A stretch of DNA of 38,000 bases from Lachnospiraceae bacterium UBA7086 (GCA_002492525.1 DKZA01000037.1:1-38000); one strand, 5' to 3'. Positions 14,903-24,390 are shown, numbered from the stretch's first letter. Program-made: numbers and translations. The notes: generated from the letters alone by a model not told the origin.

Positions 14903-17410
14903 ATGGTAAAGAAAGCTGTAACAACGAGTTTTGATACAGAGCTTTTTAAGAGAAGTGTACTTTACAATGTAAAGACGCTTTACAGAAAGACGCTCGAGGA
15001 AGCTACGGATCAGCAGATTTTCCAGGCGGTGTCTTATGCGATTAAAGACGCCATCGTGGATCAGTGGCTGACGACGCAGAAAGAATATGATAAACAGGAT
15101 CCCAAGATGGTTTATTATCTGTCCATGGAATTTCTGATGGGCCGTGCCCTGGGCAATAATATCATTAACTTACAGGCTTATAAGGCAGTGGAGAAGGCGT
15201 TGGATGAGCTGGGCATTGACATTAACGTGGTGGAGGATCAGGAGCCCGATGCGGCGTTGGGAAACGGCGGCCTCGGACGTCTGGCGGCATGTTTCCTAGA
15301 TTCGCTTGCTACCCTTGGCTATGCGGCATACGGCTGCGGTATCCGGTATCGTTACGGTATGTTCAAACAGGAGATTCGTGACGGTTACCAGGTGGAAGTG
15401 CCGGATAACTGGCTTCGTGACGGCAATCCCTTTGAGCTGAGAAGACCGGAGTATACCAAGGAGGTACGTTTCGGCGGTTATGTCAATGTTTATGTGGATG
15501 AGAACGGCAGAAGCAATTTCCGCCTGGAAGGTTATCAGGCGGTAACGGCTATTCCTTATGACCTGCCGATTGTCGGCTATGGCAATGGTATTGTCAATAC
15601 TTTAAGAATCTGGGACGCAGAGCCGGTAAATTGTTTCCAGCTTGATTCTTTCGATAAAGGCGATTATCAGAAGGCTGTGGAGCAGGAGAACCTTGCCAGA
15701 AATATCGTGGAGGTTCTTTATCCTAACGATAATCACTACGCAGGTAAGGAACTGCGCTTAAAACAGCAGTATTTCTTTATCTCCGCTTCGGTACAGGAAG
15801 CAGTAGCAAAATACATGAGAAAACATGATGATGTCAGGAAACTTTATGAGAAGGTGACCTTCCAGTTGAATGATACCCATCCGACGGTGGCTATCGCGGA
15901 ACTGATGCGGATTCTGATGGATGAGTATTATCTGACCTGGGACGAGGCATGGGAAGTGACCACAAAGACCTGCGCTTATACCAATCATACCATCATGTCC
16001 GAGGCTTTGGAGAAATGGCCGATCGAGCTGTTTTCCAGATTGCTGCCCCGTATTTATCAGATTGTGGAGGAGATCAACCGCAGATTTATCGCGCAGATTG
16101 AACAGAGATATCCGGGCAATCATGAGAAAGTCCGCAAGATGGCGATTATTTATGACGGGCAGGTTAAGATGGCGCATCTGGCTATCGTGTCAGGTTATTC
16201 TGTCAATGGTGTGGCCAGATTACATACCGAGATTTTAAAGAATCAGGAATTGAAAGATTTCTATGAGATGATGCCGGAGAAGTTTAATAATAAGACCAAC
16301 GGTATCACCCAGAGACGTTTTCTTCTGCATGCGAATCCTCTTCTGGCAGACTGGGTAACGGCACATGTAGGCAACGACTGGATCACCGATCTGCCTAAGA
16401 TTAACAAGTTAAAGATTTATGCGGATGATGAGAAAGCACAGCAGGAGTTCATGAACATCAAGTATCAGAACAAGGTGCGTCTGGCGGAGTATATCTTAGA
16501 GCATAACGGCGTGGAAGTAAATCCTCGTTCCATCTTTGATGTGCAGGTCAAGAGGCTGCATGAGTACAAGCGTCAGCTTCTGAACATTCTGCATGTGATG
16601 TATCTGTATAATGAGTTGAAAGAACATCCGGATATGGATTTTTATCCTCGTACTTTCATCTTCGGTGCCAAGGCAGCGGCGGGCTATAAGAACGCGAAGC
16701 TGACGATCAAACTGATTAATTCCGTGGCGGATGTGGTCAATAACGATCCGGCCATTAACGGCAAGATTAAGGTGGTATTTATCGAGAACTATCGTGTATC
16801 CAATGCGGAGATCATCTTTGCGGCAGCTGATGTATCCGAGCAGATTTCCACAGCCAGCAAAGAGGCTTCCGGCACAGGTAATATGAAGTTCATGTTAAAC
16901 GGTGCTCTCACCATCGGCACCATGGATGGCGCTAATGTGGAGATCGTGGAAGAAGTGGGAGAGGAGAACGCTTTTATCTTCGGTTTAAGTTCTGATGAAG
17001 TCATCCGTTATGAGAACTACGGCGGTTATGATCCCACAGAGATTTTCAACAACGATCCTGATGTGAGGAAGGTATTGATGCAGTTGATCAACGGCACTTA
17101 TGCGCCGGGTGATCCGGATTTGTTCCGGTCTTTGTACAACTCTCTCTTAAATACCCAGAGTACCGCTAAGGCGGATACGTACTTCATCTTAAAGGATTTC
17201 AAGGCTTATGCCGAGGCCCAGAAGAAGGTGGAGGCAGCCTACAGGGATGAGAGCGGCTGGGCAAGAAGCGCTATCTTAAATGTGGCATGTTCCGGTAAGT
17301 TTACTTCTGACAGAACCATTCAGGAGTATGTGGATGAAATCTGGAAGCTTGATAAAGTGGTAATTCCCAAGGAGTCTTCTGTAAACATGGGTTCCAGAAA
17401 GAATAAATAA
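14903..17410 (+). CDS. glgP: Glycogen/alpha-glucan phosphorylase
   Basis: An 835-residue PLP-dependent phosphorylase (GT35) that releases glucose 1-phosphate from alpha-1,4-glucans. The PLP lysine is K662 in ASGTGNMKFMLNG; DGANVEIVEEVGEEN follows, as in the family. The N-terminal YYLSMEFLMGRALGNN and NGGLGRLAACFLDS blocks are intact. Length is typical. A strong GAGGAGG lies 7 nt before the ATG. The gene stands alone, between its own promoter and a strong terminator, with no glycogen synthesis genes nearby. Confidence 0.97.
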   Translation: MVKKAVTTSFDTELFKRSVLYNVKTLYRKTLEEATDQQIFQAVSYAIKDAIVDQWLTTQKEYDKQDPKMVYYLSMEFLMGRALGNNIINLQAYKAVEKALDELGIDINVVEDQEPDAALGNGGLGRLAACFLDSLATLGYAAYGCGIRYRYGMFKQEIRDGYQVEVPDNWLRDGNPFELRRPEYTKEVRFGGYVNVYVDENGRSNFRLEGYQAVTAIPYDLPIVGYGNGIVNTLRIWDAEPVNCFQLDSFDKGDYQKAVEQENLARNIVEVLYPNDNHYAGKELRLKQQYFFISASVQEAVAKYMRKHDDVRKLYEKVTFQLNDTHPTVAIAELMRILMDEYYLTWDEAWEVTTKTCAYTNHTIMSEALEKWPIELFSRLLPRIYQIVEEINRRFIAQIEQRYPGNHEKVRKMAIIYDGQVKMAHLAIVSGYSVNGVARLHTEILKNQELKDFYEMMPEKFNNKTNGITQRRFLLHANPLLADWVTAHVGNDWITDLPKINKLKIYADDEKAQQEFMNIKYQNKVRLAEYILEHNGVEVNPRSIFDVQVKRLHEYKRQLLNILHVMYLYNELKEHPDMDFYPRTFIFGAKAAAGYKNAKLTIKLINSVADVVNNDPAINGKIKVVFIENYRVSNAEIIFAAADVSEQISTASKEASGTGNMKFMLNGALTIGTMDGANVEIVEEVGEENAFIFGLSSDEVIRYENYGGYDPTEIFNNDPDVRKVLMQLINGTYAPGDPDLFRSLYNSLLNTQSTAKADTYFILKDFKAYAEAQKKVEAAYRDESGWARSAILNVACSGKFTSDRTIQEYVDEIWKLDKVVIPKESSVNMGSRKNK

Positions 17411-17440
17411 GAAATCTGTCATGAATATATGGATTGTATG

Positions 17441-17468
17441 AAAATCCGGGTCGGAGGACCCGGATTTT
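17441..17468 (+). terminator. Intrinsic terminator after glgP
   Basis: AAAATCCGGGTC (17441-17452) pairs perfectly with GACCCGGATTTT (17457-17468) around a GGAG tetraloop. The four T at the end of the stem are the only T-run. Confidence 0.8.
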
Positions 17469-17627
17469 CTGTGCTAAGATACGCTAAGTTTTAGTGGCGT
17501 AAGGAAAGACTGCATGATATGATAAATATATGATATTTGAGGATAAAGAGCAAGATTTGGAATTGGGAAACTCTGGGAGAAACTGTGCAGCTTGCAGATT
17601 ACTATAAACAGATAAGGGGTTAAGAGT

Positions 17628-20600
17628 ATGGAGAAAAAACTGGTATTTCAAATTCTGGAGATTCCGGAGACAAAGGACGAGAACATCATCAGGGAGCGTT
17701 ATCTGACATTGCTGAAAGGGACGAATCCGGAAGACGATCCGGAAGGGTTTAAACGCCTTCGGGAAGCATATGAGGAGGCTGTCCGGCTGTCTAAGGTGCA
17801 GGAGGAAGGCGCCGAAGAAGAGCCGCAGGGAGAAGTGGATCTTTGGATGAAACGTGTGGAGGAAATATATCGGGATATCTTCAAGCGCCGGGAGCCGGGA
17901 GCCTGGCAGGAAGTGTTTGACGATCCGGTATGCGTAAGCTTTGATACGTTTTTGGAGGCAAGAGGAAAGCTGCTTGCTTATATTTCGTACCATCCTTTCC
18001 TGCCGCAGACGGTGTGGAAGCTGTTAGACCAGGTATTTCATGTGTTGGAGGATTATGATTCCCTGAAAGAAGAGTTTCATGTGAATTTCCTCAATCATAT
18101 TGAATATCATGTGAATACCGAAGATTTTCTGGATTATGGGCTTTTTGAGGAGACGGAGGCTGGATATGCCCCGCAGGACGAAGATGATACGGACAATTAT
18201 TTCAGAGAATATTTTAAGATAAAGGAGAAGCTTGAGGCTGACGATACAGAAGGGGTCTTACAGGCACTCACAGATCTTAGGCGGTTTGGGTTGTACCATC
18301 CCTATGAAGAGGTGGAGCGGCTTCGCCTTTTTATCAGGGAAGAGAACTGTGAAGAGGGCAAGACGCTGGCGGAAGAACTGCTTGCGAAACATCCCGACGA
18401 AGTCTATGTGCGTACATGGGCGGCAAAGATTTTTTATGATACGGGAGAGAAGAAGCGGGGCTATGAAATCTGGCAGGCGGTTCTGGAAGACTATCCGGGC
18501 TATGATATACCCAAGTATTTCTCCGTAGATTATCTGATGGAGCAGGATAAATATTATCTGGCCAGAAAATATGTGATTGCGCTCCTGAGGGCAAACAGAG
18601 GAGATGAGGAGCTTTTAGATCTCAGAAACGAGATAGACGAGAAGCTGGTACCGGAACTTCAGGCGGCGCTTGATGAAGGAAGGGATTATGAGGATCTTTC
18701 CGGAGATAAACTGGTGACTTTTCTGGGGTGGTGCCTGTTTAATCTGGAAAGATATGAAGAAGCGTTGGCGCTGGCGGAGGAGAGAGAAGTATCAGCTGAC
18801 AGTGAAGAGACTTATTATGAACTGAGAGCCTGGACTCTTTTGAGATTGAAAAGGCATGAGGAGGCGGTGCCTTTATACCGCAAATACCTGGAGATTCTTA
18901 TGTCCGGCGATCAGGAGGAAGATGTGAAAATGGCAAAGGCTGCCCAGGCCCGCTGGTGTCTGGCGGACTGCCTGTATGCTTTGGATTTAAGGGAAGAAGG
19001 AGCACAGGAGACCAGAGCGGCGGCTGAGGCGGCGAAGGATATCAGAAGCCGTCTTGATATCAAGCGTTATCTTGCGGATAAATACTTGTCTGCAAAGGAA
19101 TATGATAAATCCATAGAAGTGTGTGATGAAATTCTGGAAGAATCGGAGGAATATTATCCGGCCTATCTGATCCGGCAGGAGGCAAGTTATTATATGCGCA
19201 GGGCACAGCAGGTGGTGGATGACTATTATAAAGCCATCGAGATATATGCCGGATTTGACGGCCCTTATGTGTTTGCAGCGAAAATTTTTTATGATTATGA
19301 CCAGTATCAGGATGCCTGGGGCGTCATTGAGAGAGCCAGAGAGAACCAGGTGGAGTTTTCGGCCAAACTGCGGTTTGAGGAGGCGAAGATTCTCAGGATG
19401 ACTTCCCAGAATAACGAGGAGAGAAAAAAGCCTCAGGAGATTCTGGATGCACTGCTGCAGGAGGCTCAGGAAGGAAACGGCAATATCAAGGACAGTTCGG
19501 AAATCATGTTTGAACGGGGGCTTCTTTTCTGGGACAGTGATGATACGAAACAAGCAGAGGATGCGATGAAAAAGGCCATTGAAATCAATTCCGGGATACC
19601 CAGATACCGCTTGGTACTGGGGAATTTTTACCGGGATACGAAACAATATGGCGAAGCGCTTGTGCAGTACAGGATGGTGGAGGATGTCTATCATCATACG
19701 GAGTTTTATTTTGGGATGGGTGTCTGCTGTCAGGTGCAGGAGGAGTGGACACAGGCCATCGGCTATTATGAAAAGGCGGTGGTGCAGGATGCCTTTTACC
19801 GGGATGTCAATCGCAGACTTTATCAATGTTATGAAGAAAGATACAGTATAGAGTACCGCAGAGCCGATTATGAGATGGCCCTTTATTATATCAATCAGGA
19901 GATGGAGAAAAAGGTGGACGGGTATCGTCTGTGGGACAGAGGGTATCTGTATAATGTGGCGGCCCAGACATCCTGTGCTCTTGCGGATTATACGAAAGCG
20001 CTGCCGCAGGTGGTGGAAGAGGACAGATATATTATCTTAGAGAATATCGGATATACCTACAAGAAAAACCGGGAGTTCGAGAAAGCCTATGAGTCCTTCA
20101 AAGCGGCGGTGGAAGCCATGCAGAACAAAGATGCTTCGGCAAAGGGGTACATAGGCATGGCAGAGTGCAGTTTCAAGCAGAGAATGTATGAGAGAACCAT
20201 CGCCTGCTGTCGGGAAGGACTGAAGATTTTTCCCAACGATAAAAATCTGTGGGACTATCTGTCTGACAGTTATGAGGAGACTGATCGTCTGAAAGAGGCG
20301 ATGCAGGTGGAGGAAGAGCGCAGGAAACATGGAGGAAAAGACGTCGTCTATTATCATAATGTTTCTTTCCTTCTTCTGAAGCAGGGAAAGGTGCAGGAGA
20401 GCATTGCTATCTATGAGAAATGTAAAAAAGAGATGCTGGAGCGGTCTGCGGATAAGAGAGAACTGGTAGATTTCTATGAAAATGTGGGAGACCGGTATTC
20501 AGATCTGATGGAAAACCAAAAAGCCGTGGAAATGTATCACAATGCTTTGGCGCTGCTGCGTGAGGAAGATTATTGGGACAGATTTGATTATGAGTGTTAT

Positions 20601-21005
20601 CTGGTCCGAGATTATTGTCTTCTGGGGGAGAAGGAGAAGGCAAAGCATCATGCAAAGAAGGCACTGGAATGTATTGAAAAGAGGAAGACGACTCCGGAGG
20701 ATTATATGTCATGGCCCGGCTATATGCCGATCCGTACGGGCTGGATGGGCTGGATCTATCTGGGATTGGGAGAGAAGGAAAAGGCGAAGAAGTGTTTTGA
20801 AGATATGGAGAAGTTACGGCCTTGTGCGGGCTGCAAGTATCATAAATGCTTTGAAGCCAGCCTGTGGCTTGGATATTATTATTATTGCGAGAAAGAGTAC
20901 GACAAGGCAGCGCGGCTGATGGAGGAGACCCTTGTGAGAGACTTTGATGCTCTGTCGGCCAAGTTTCTGTTGGAGAAGCTGCGTGCAGTGATGAAGGAGA
21001 AATAA
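17628..21005 (+). CDS. Large TPR-repeat protein with degenerate J-like N-terminal domain, partner of the HscC-like Hsp70
   Basis: A 1125-residue soluble acidic protein. Residues 1-55 look like a J domain (FQILEIPETKDENIIRERYLTLL ... GFKRLREAYEEA), but the HPD tripeptide is replaced by NPE (33-35), as in the RPEDDPE-type J-like heads I recall in other bacteria. The rest is almost wholly helical repeats with many TPR signatures (for example AEDAMKKAIEINSG and AIGYYEKAVVQDAFYRDVN). Near the end, C1066-x2-C1069-x2-H1072-x-C1074 could bind a metal. It ends 17 nt before the Hsp70 gene. In E. coli HscC is linked to the J proteins DjlB and DjlC, so the gene pair suggests a co-chaperone or client-recruiting scaffold. 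Function is inferred; no start conflict, ATG preceded by AAGGGG. Confidence 0.8.
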   Translation: MEKKLVFQILEIPETKDENIIRERYLTLLKGTNPEDDPEGFKRLREAYEEAVRLSKVQEEGAEEEPQGEVDLWMKRVEEIYRDIFKRREPGAWQEVFDDPVCVSFDTFLEARGKLLAYISYHPFLPQTVWKLLDQVFHVLEDYDSLKEEFHVNFLNHIEYHVNTEDFLDYGLFEETEAGYAPQDEDDTDNYFREYFKIKEKLEADDTEGVLQALTDLRRFGLYHPYEEVERLRLFIREENCEEGKTLAEELLAKHPDEVYVRTWAAKIFYDTGEKKRGYEIWQAVLEDYPGYDIPKYFSVDYLMEQDKYYLARKYVIALLRANRGDEELLDLRNEIDEKLVPELQAALDEGRDYEDLSGDKLVTFLGWCLFNLERYEEALALAEEREVSADSEETYYELRAWTLLRLKRHEEAVPLYRKYLEILMSGDQEEDVKMAKAAQARWCLADCLYALDLREEGAQETRAAAEAAKDIRSRLDIKRYLADKYLSAKEYDKSIEVCDEILEESEEYYPAYLIRQEASYYMRRAQQVVDDYYKAIEIYAGFDGPYVFAAKIFYDYDQYQDAWGVIERARENQVEFSAKLRFEEAKILRMTSQNNEERKKPQEILDALLQEAQEGNGNIKDSSEIMFERGLLFWDSDDTKQAEDAMKKAIEINSGIPRYRLVLGNFYRDTKQYGEALVQYRMVEDVYHHTEFYFGMGVCCQVQEEWTQAIGYYEKAVVQDAFYRDVNRRLYQCYEERYSIEYRRADYEMALYYINQEMEKKVDGYRLWDRGYLYNVAAQTSCALADYTKALPQVVEEDRYIILENIGYTYKKNREFEKAYESFKAAVEAMQNKDASAKGYIGMAECSFKQRMYERTIACCREGLKIFPNDKNLWDYLSDSYEETDRLKEAMQVEEERRKHGGKDVVYYHNVSFLLLKQGKVQESIAIYEKCKKEMLERSADKRELVDFYENVGDRYSDLMENQKAVEMYHNALALLREEDYWDRFDYECYLVRDYCLLGEKEKAKHHAKKALECIEKRKTTPEDYMSWPGYMPIRTGWMGWIYLGLGEKEKAKKCFEDMEKLRPCAGCKYHKCFEASLWLGYYYYCEKEYDKAARLMEETLVRDFDALSAKFLLEKLRAVMKEK

Positions 21006-21022
21006 AAAAAGAGGGACAGGAA

Positions 21023-22714
21023 ATGATTATAGGAATCGACTTGGGAACAACAAACAGTCTGGCAGCGTATTTTACGGAGGAAGGGCCAAAGATTATCCCT
21101 AACAGACTGGGCAGGAGACTTACCCCTTCCGTGGTGAGTATGGACGAAGAAGAGCAGATTTACGTGGGCGATCTGGCAGTGGAGAGAGGGCTTTTGTATC
21201 CGGGAAGTACCGCTTCTGTGTTCAAGCGGGACATGGGCAGCGGCAGGAAATTCCAGCTTCTGCATAAATCCTTTACCGCGGAAGAACTGTCTTCTTTTGT
21301 GCTGCGGTCACTGAAAGAGGATGCGGAGACTTTTCTTGGGGAACCGGTGACGGAGGCTGTGATCAGTGTGCCCGCCTATTTTAACGATGAGAGGAGGCGT
21401 GCCACCAAGAGAGCCGGCGAACTGGCAGGACTTACGGTGGAGCGGATCATCAGCGAACCTACGGCGGCCGCCATTGCCTATGGGTTATACCAGAGCCAGG
21501 GCCATATGCGTTTTCTGGTGTTTGATTTGGGCGGCGGCACTTTTGATGTGTCGGTGTTGGAACGGATTGACAGTATCTTAGAGGTTCGTGCCGTGGCGGG
21601 GGATAATTTCCTGGGCGGTGAGGATTTTACGATGGTGCTTGAGGAGATGTTCTTTGAAAAGTATCCGCAGTTTAGCAGGCTTACTTTGGACAGTAAGACT
21701 CTGCGGCATATCCATAAGCAGGCGGATCTTTGTAAGATAGGGTTTTCCGCAGACAAGCAGTCTGTGATGGAGTGTAAGATCGGGGAAGAGATGTATGCGC
21801 TTACCGTGGAACTTTCGGAGTATGAGAAAGCCTGTGAGGAGCTGCTTGACAAGATCAGACAGCCGGTGAGACGAAGCCTTTCGGATGCTCATATCAGGCT
21901 CTCGGATATTGACAAGGTGGTACTGGTGGGAGGAGCTACCAAGAGTCCTGTGATCCGCCGGTTTGTAAGTAAGCTCTTTAGGGCAATTCCGGATACCAAT
22001 ATCAATCCCGATGAGGCCGTGGCTTTGGGAGCGGCAATCCAGGGAGCCATGAAGGAACGCAGGGAAGCCATCAAAGAAGTGATCCTGACGGATGTATGTC
22101 CCTTTACCTTGGGAACAGAGGTAGTCAGAGAGTGGGAGAGAGGCATCTATGAGAACGGGGTGTTCTGTCCGATCATCGAGAGAAATACCATTATTCCGGC
22201 GAGCCGTACGGAAAGACTCTATACGGTGCACGATGGACAGACAAAGATTCGTGTCAATGTATTGCAGGGAGAGAGCAGGTTTGCAAAGAACAATCTTTCC
22301 CTGGGAGAGATGAGCATAGAAATACCCAAAGCACCGGCGGGAGAAGAGTCTGTGGATGTGACCTACACCTATGATATCAATTCCATTCTGGAGGTGGAAG
22401 TGAAGGTGGTGTCTACCGGCAAACTCTTAAAGCAGGTTTTCGGCGGAAAGGATCTGGACATAACGCCGGAGGAGATTGCGGAGAGATTTAACACTTTGTC
22501 TTATTTGAAAATTCATCCCAGAGACAGAGAGGAGAATAAATATCTTCTATTGTTGGGGGAAAGAATGTATGAAGAGAGCATCGGTGATAAAAGATATTTG
22601 ATACAGGAAGAACTTCATAAATTTGAGCAGGCTCTCAATTCCTACGAGTCTGCCGAAATAGAACGGGCCAAGGAGGCATTTCGGGATTTCCTCAAGGAAT
22701 TGGAGGAGTTCTGA
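21023..22714 (+). CDS. hscC: HscC-like Hsp70 chaperone
   Basis: A 563-residue Hsp70-family ATPase, shorter than DnaK (about 610-640) and close in length to E. coli HscC (about 556). The ATPase domain has GIDLGTTNS (4-12), PAYFNDERRRATKRAGELAG, EPTAAAIAYG, FDLGGGTFDVSVLE and VGGATKSPVIR. The substrate domain begins with DVCPFTLGTEV, and the C-terminal lid is short, with no EEVD-like tail. HscC-type Hsp70s are specialised chaperones with their own J partners. The neighbouring TPR/J-like protein, separated by 17 nt, is the likely partner. No grpE or dnaJ is near, so this is not the housekeeping dnaK locus. Confidence 0.9.
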   Translation: MIIGIDLGTTNSLAAYFTEEGPKIIPNRLGRRLTPSVVSMDEEEQIYVGDLAVERGLLYPGSTASVFKRDMGSGRKFQLLHKSFTAEELSSFVLRSLKEDAETFLGEPVTEAVISVPAYFNDERRRATKRAGELAGLTVERIISEPTAAAIAYGLYQSQGHMRFLVFDLGGGTFDVSVLERIDSILEVRAVAGDNFLGGEDFTMVLEEMFFEKYPQFSRLTLDSKTLRHIHKQADLCKIGFSADKQSVMECKIGEEMYALTVELSEYEKACEELLDKIRQPVRRSLSDAHIRLSDIDKVVLVGGATKSPVIRRFVSKLFRAIPDTNINPDEAVALGAAIQGAMKERREAIKEVILTDVCPFTLGTEVVREWERGIYENGVFCPIIERNTIIPASRTERLYTVHDGQTKIRVNVLQGESRFAKNNLSLGEMSIEIPKAPAGEESVDVTYTYDINSILEVEVKVVSTGKLLKQVFGGKDLDITPEEIAERFNTLSYLKIHPRDREENKYLLLLGERMYEESIGDKRYLIQEELHKFEQALNSYESAEIERAKEAFRDFLKELEEF

Positions 22715-22719
22715 GAGGG

Positions 22720-22753
22720 CTGTCAGTCTTTGACTCAGGAAGTTTCCTGACAG
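22720..22753 (+). promoter_or_regulatory. Mutually exclusive hairpins before hflX
   Basis: CTGTCAG (22720-22726) can pair with CTGACAG (22747-22753), or TCAGGAA (22735-22741) can pair with TTCCTGA (22744-22750). The two share bases and abut the hflX ribosome binding site GGGAGG (22753-22758). Confidence 0.4.
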
Positions 22754-22763
22754 GGAGGTTTTC

Positions 22764-24083
22764 ATGGAACGAGTGCTGTTGGTAGGAGTGAACTTAAATG
22801 ACGGAGAGGATTATCTGGCGTCTTTAGAGGAACTTAGTGCCCTTGCCGAAGCCTGCGATATGGAGGTTGCAGCTACTGTGGAGCAGACGCTGGAGCAGGT
22901 GCACAAGGCATTTTATATCGGTACGGGCAAGGTGGAGGAAGTGAAAGAACTTGCGACAGAATGTGACGCGGATGTCATAATATTTGACAATTCCCTTTCT
23001 CCTATGCAGATCAGAAACCTTCAGGAGAAGTTGGAAAAACCCATTTTAGACAGAAGTACGTTGATTTTGGATATTTTTGCCAGACGTGCCAGATCCAGAG
23101 AGGCGAAGCTGCAAGTGGAGGTGGCCAGATTGCAATATATGCTGCCAAGACTGGTAGGTCTTCATGCGGCCCTCTCCCGTCAGGGCGGTGCCAGCGGTTC
23201 CATGAGTAACAGAGGTGCCGGGGAGAAGAAGCTGGAACTGGACAGGCGTGTGTTGGAGAAGAGACTGTCACAGCTTCGGCGGGAATTGAAAGAGGTGGGA
23301 CAGGAGAGAGAGACCCAAAGAAAACAGCGGATGAAAACGGGCATGCCCCGGGTGGCATTAGTGGGATACACCAATGCCGGGAAGTCCACGCTGTTGAACG
23401 CTATGCTGGATCTGTACGGTGCGGATGAAGTGGATGTTATGGAGAAGAAGGTGCTGGAAAAGGACATGCTGTTTGCCACGCTGGACACCACCGTCCGCAA
23501 GATTGCTCCGACAGACCATCATGCGTTCCTGCTGTCGGATACGGTGGGATTTATTCATAAACTGCCGCATAATCTGGTGGAGGCTTTTCAGTCTACCCTG
23601 GAGGAAGCCAGAGAGGCGGATATTCTTCTTCAGGTGATAGATTACAGTGACGAACATTACAGGGAGCAGATTGCCGTAACCAATCAGACCCTACAAAAGC
23701 TTGGTGCTGACGGTGTTCCTATGTTGTATGTATATAACAAGGCGGATTTGGTCAGACCGGAGGAGCTGCCCGGCCTTGCGGGCATAGAGCCTGACCAGTT
23801 GCTTAACTCTTTGCCGGTGGTATCCCAGGACGGTATCTATATGTCAGCGAAGAAACAGATTGGGATGGAGGAACTGATTGAACTTATTGAGAAGAAGCTG
23901 TCCGGCGATTATCGGGAATGTGTCATGCTGATTCCCTATACCGACGGCAGGGCGGTGTCTTACCTCAACGAACATGGGGTGGTGCATGATACCCAGTATT
24001 TGGAGGAGGGGGTGCAGCTCCGCCTCCAGTGCAGGAGAGAGGATTATCAGTATTATCAAAAATATATATGGCAGGAGTCCTAA
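22764..24083 (+). CDS. hflX: Ribosome-associated GTPase HflX
   Basis: A 439-residue Obg-like GTPase that binds the large ribosomal subunit and splits or rescues stalled ribosomes, especially under heat or antibiotic stress. The N-terminal HflX domain (about 1-190) has FYIGTGKVEEVK, DNSLSPMQIRNLQ and a GSMSNRGAGEKKLELDRR segment. The G domain shows G1 GYTNAGKST (201-209), G3 DTVGF and G4 NKADL. Length is typical. It follows the Hsp70 gene by 49 nt and is probably in the same transcript, which makes a small proteostasis cluster. A palindromic repeat follows the stop codon at once. Confidence 0.96.
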   Translation: MERVLLVGVNLNDGEDYLASLEELSALAEACDMEVAATVEQTLEQVHKAFYIGTGKVEEVKELATECDADVIIFDNSLSPMQIRNLQEKLEKPILDRSTLILDIFARRARSREAKLQVEVARLQYMLPRLVGLHAALSRQGGASGSMSNRGAGEKKLELDRRVLEKRLSQLRRELKEVGQERETQRKQRMKTGMPRVALVGYTNAGKSTLLNAMLDLYGADEVDVMEKKVLEKDMLFATLDTTVRKIAPTDHHAFLLSDTVGFIHKLPHNLVEAFQSTLEEAREADILLQVIDYSDEHYREQIAVTNQTLQKLGADGVPMLYVYNKADLVRPEELPGLAGIEPDQLLNSLPVVSQDGIYMSAKKQIGMEELIELIEKKLSGDYRECVMLIPYTDGRAVSYLNEHGVVHDTQYLEEGVQLRLQCRREDYQYYQKYIWQES

Positions 24084-24085
24084 AA

Positions 24086-24273
24086 CTTTTACACCTACGC
24101 CAATATACCAGTCTGAACAGATAGAAAATTCTTAAGGAAGCCCTAGAACAGCGCCAGCACTTGGCGAGGTATCTCACGAGCCTAGTGTCTGCTGCGCTGT
24201 GAAAGGAGCGAGAGCGGGCTGACGTAGAATTTTCTATCTGTTCAGGCGTCATTTCTGGATAATATGTGAAAAG
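24086..24273 (+). repeat. Structured palindromic repeat, copy 2 (188 bp)
   Basis: A perfect 20-bp stem (24113-24132 with 24226-24245) encloses a core with CAGCGC (24149-24154) pairing with GCGCTG (24194-24199), CAGCACTTGG (24155-24164) opposite GCCTAGTGTCTG, and the mini-hairpin GCGAGAGC (24208-24215). Weak outer arms CTTTTACAC and GTGAAAAG close it. The core is the plus-strand version of what copy 1 carries on the minus strand, whereas the outer flanks run the same way in both copies. No coding frame. It starts 3 nt after the hflX stop. Confidence 0.85.
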
Positions 24274-24275
24274 CA

Positions 24276-24345
24276 ATATCTTATATAATATTCTTGGCGG
24301 ACATTTTAAACGTCCTTGCGTGGAAACAGGATATCTTATATAATA
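24276..24345 (+). repeat. 15-bp direct repeats before the acyltransferase gene
   Basis: ATATCTTATATAATA occurs at 24276-24290 and again, unchanged, at 24331-24345. Between them is GGAC...GTCC. The second copy supplies the -10 of the likely promoter. Confidence 0.7.
24316..24344 (+). promoter_or_regulatory. Putative promoter of the acyltransferase gene
   Basis: TTGCGT (24316-24321), a 17-nt spacer and a perfect TATAAT (24339-24344), which lies inside the second 15-bp repeat. Confidence 0.55.
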
Positions 24346-24390
24346 GGATTCGGATGATAAAAGGTAGAGTAGGGGAGAGGAAAACAGATT

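Noticed and set aside
18987..19826. Minus-strand open frame of 279 codons
   Set aside because: It is antisense to the TPR protein gene, with composition that mirrors the codon use of that gene.
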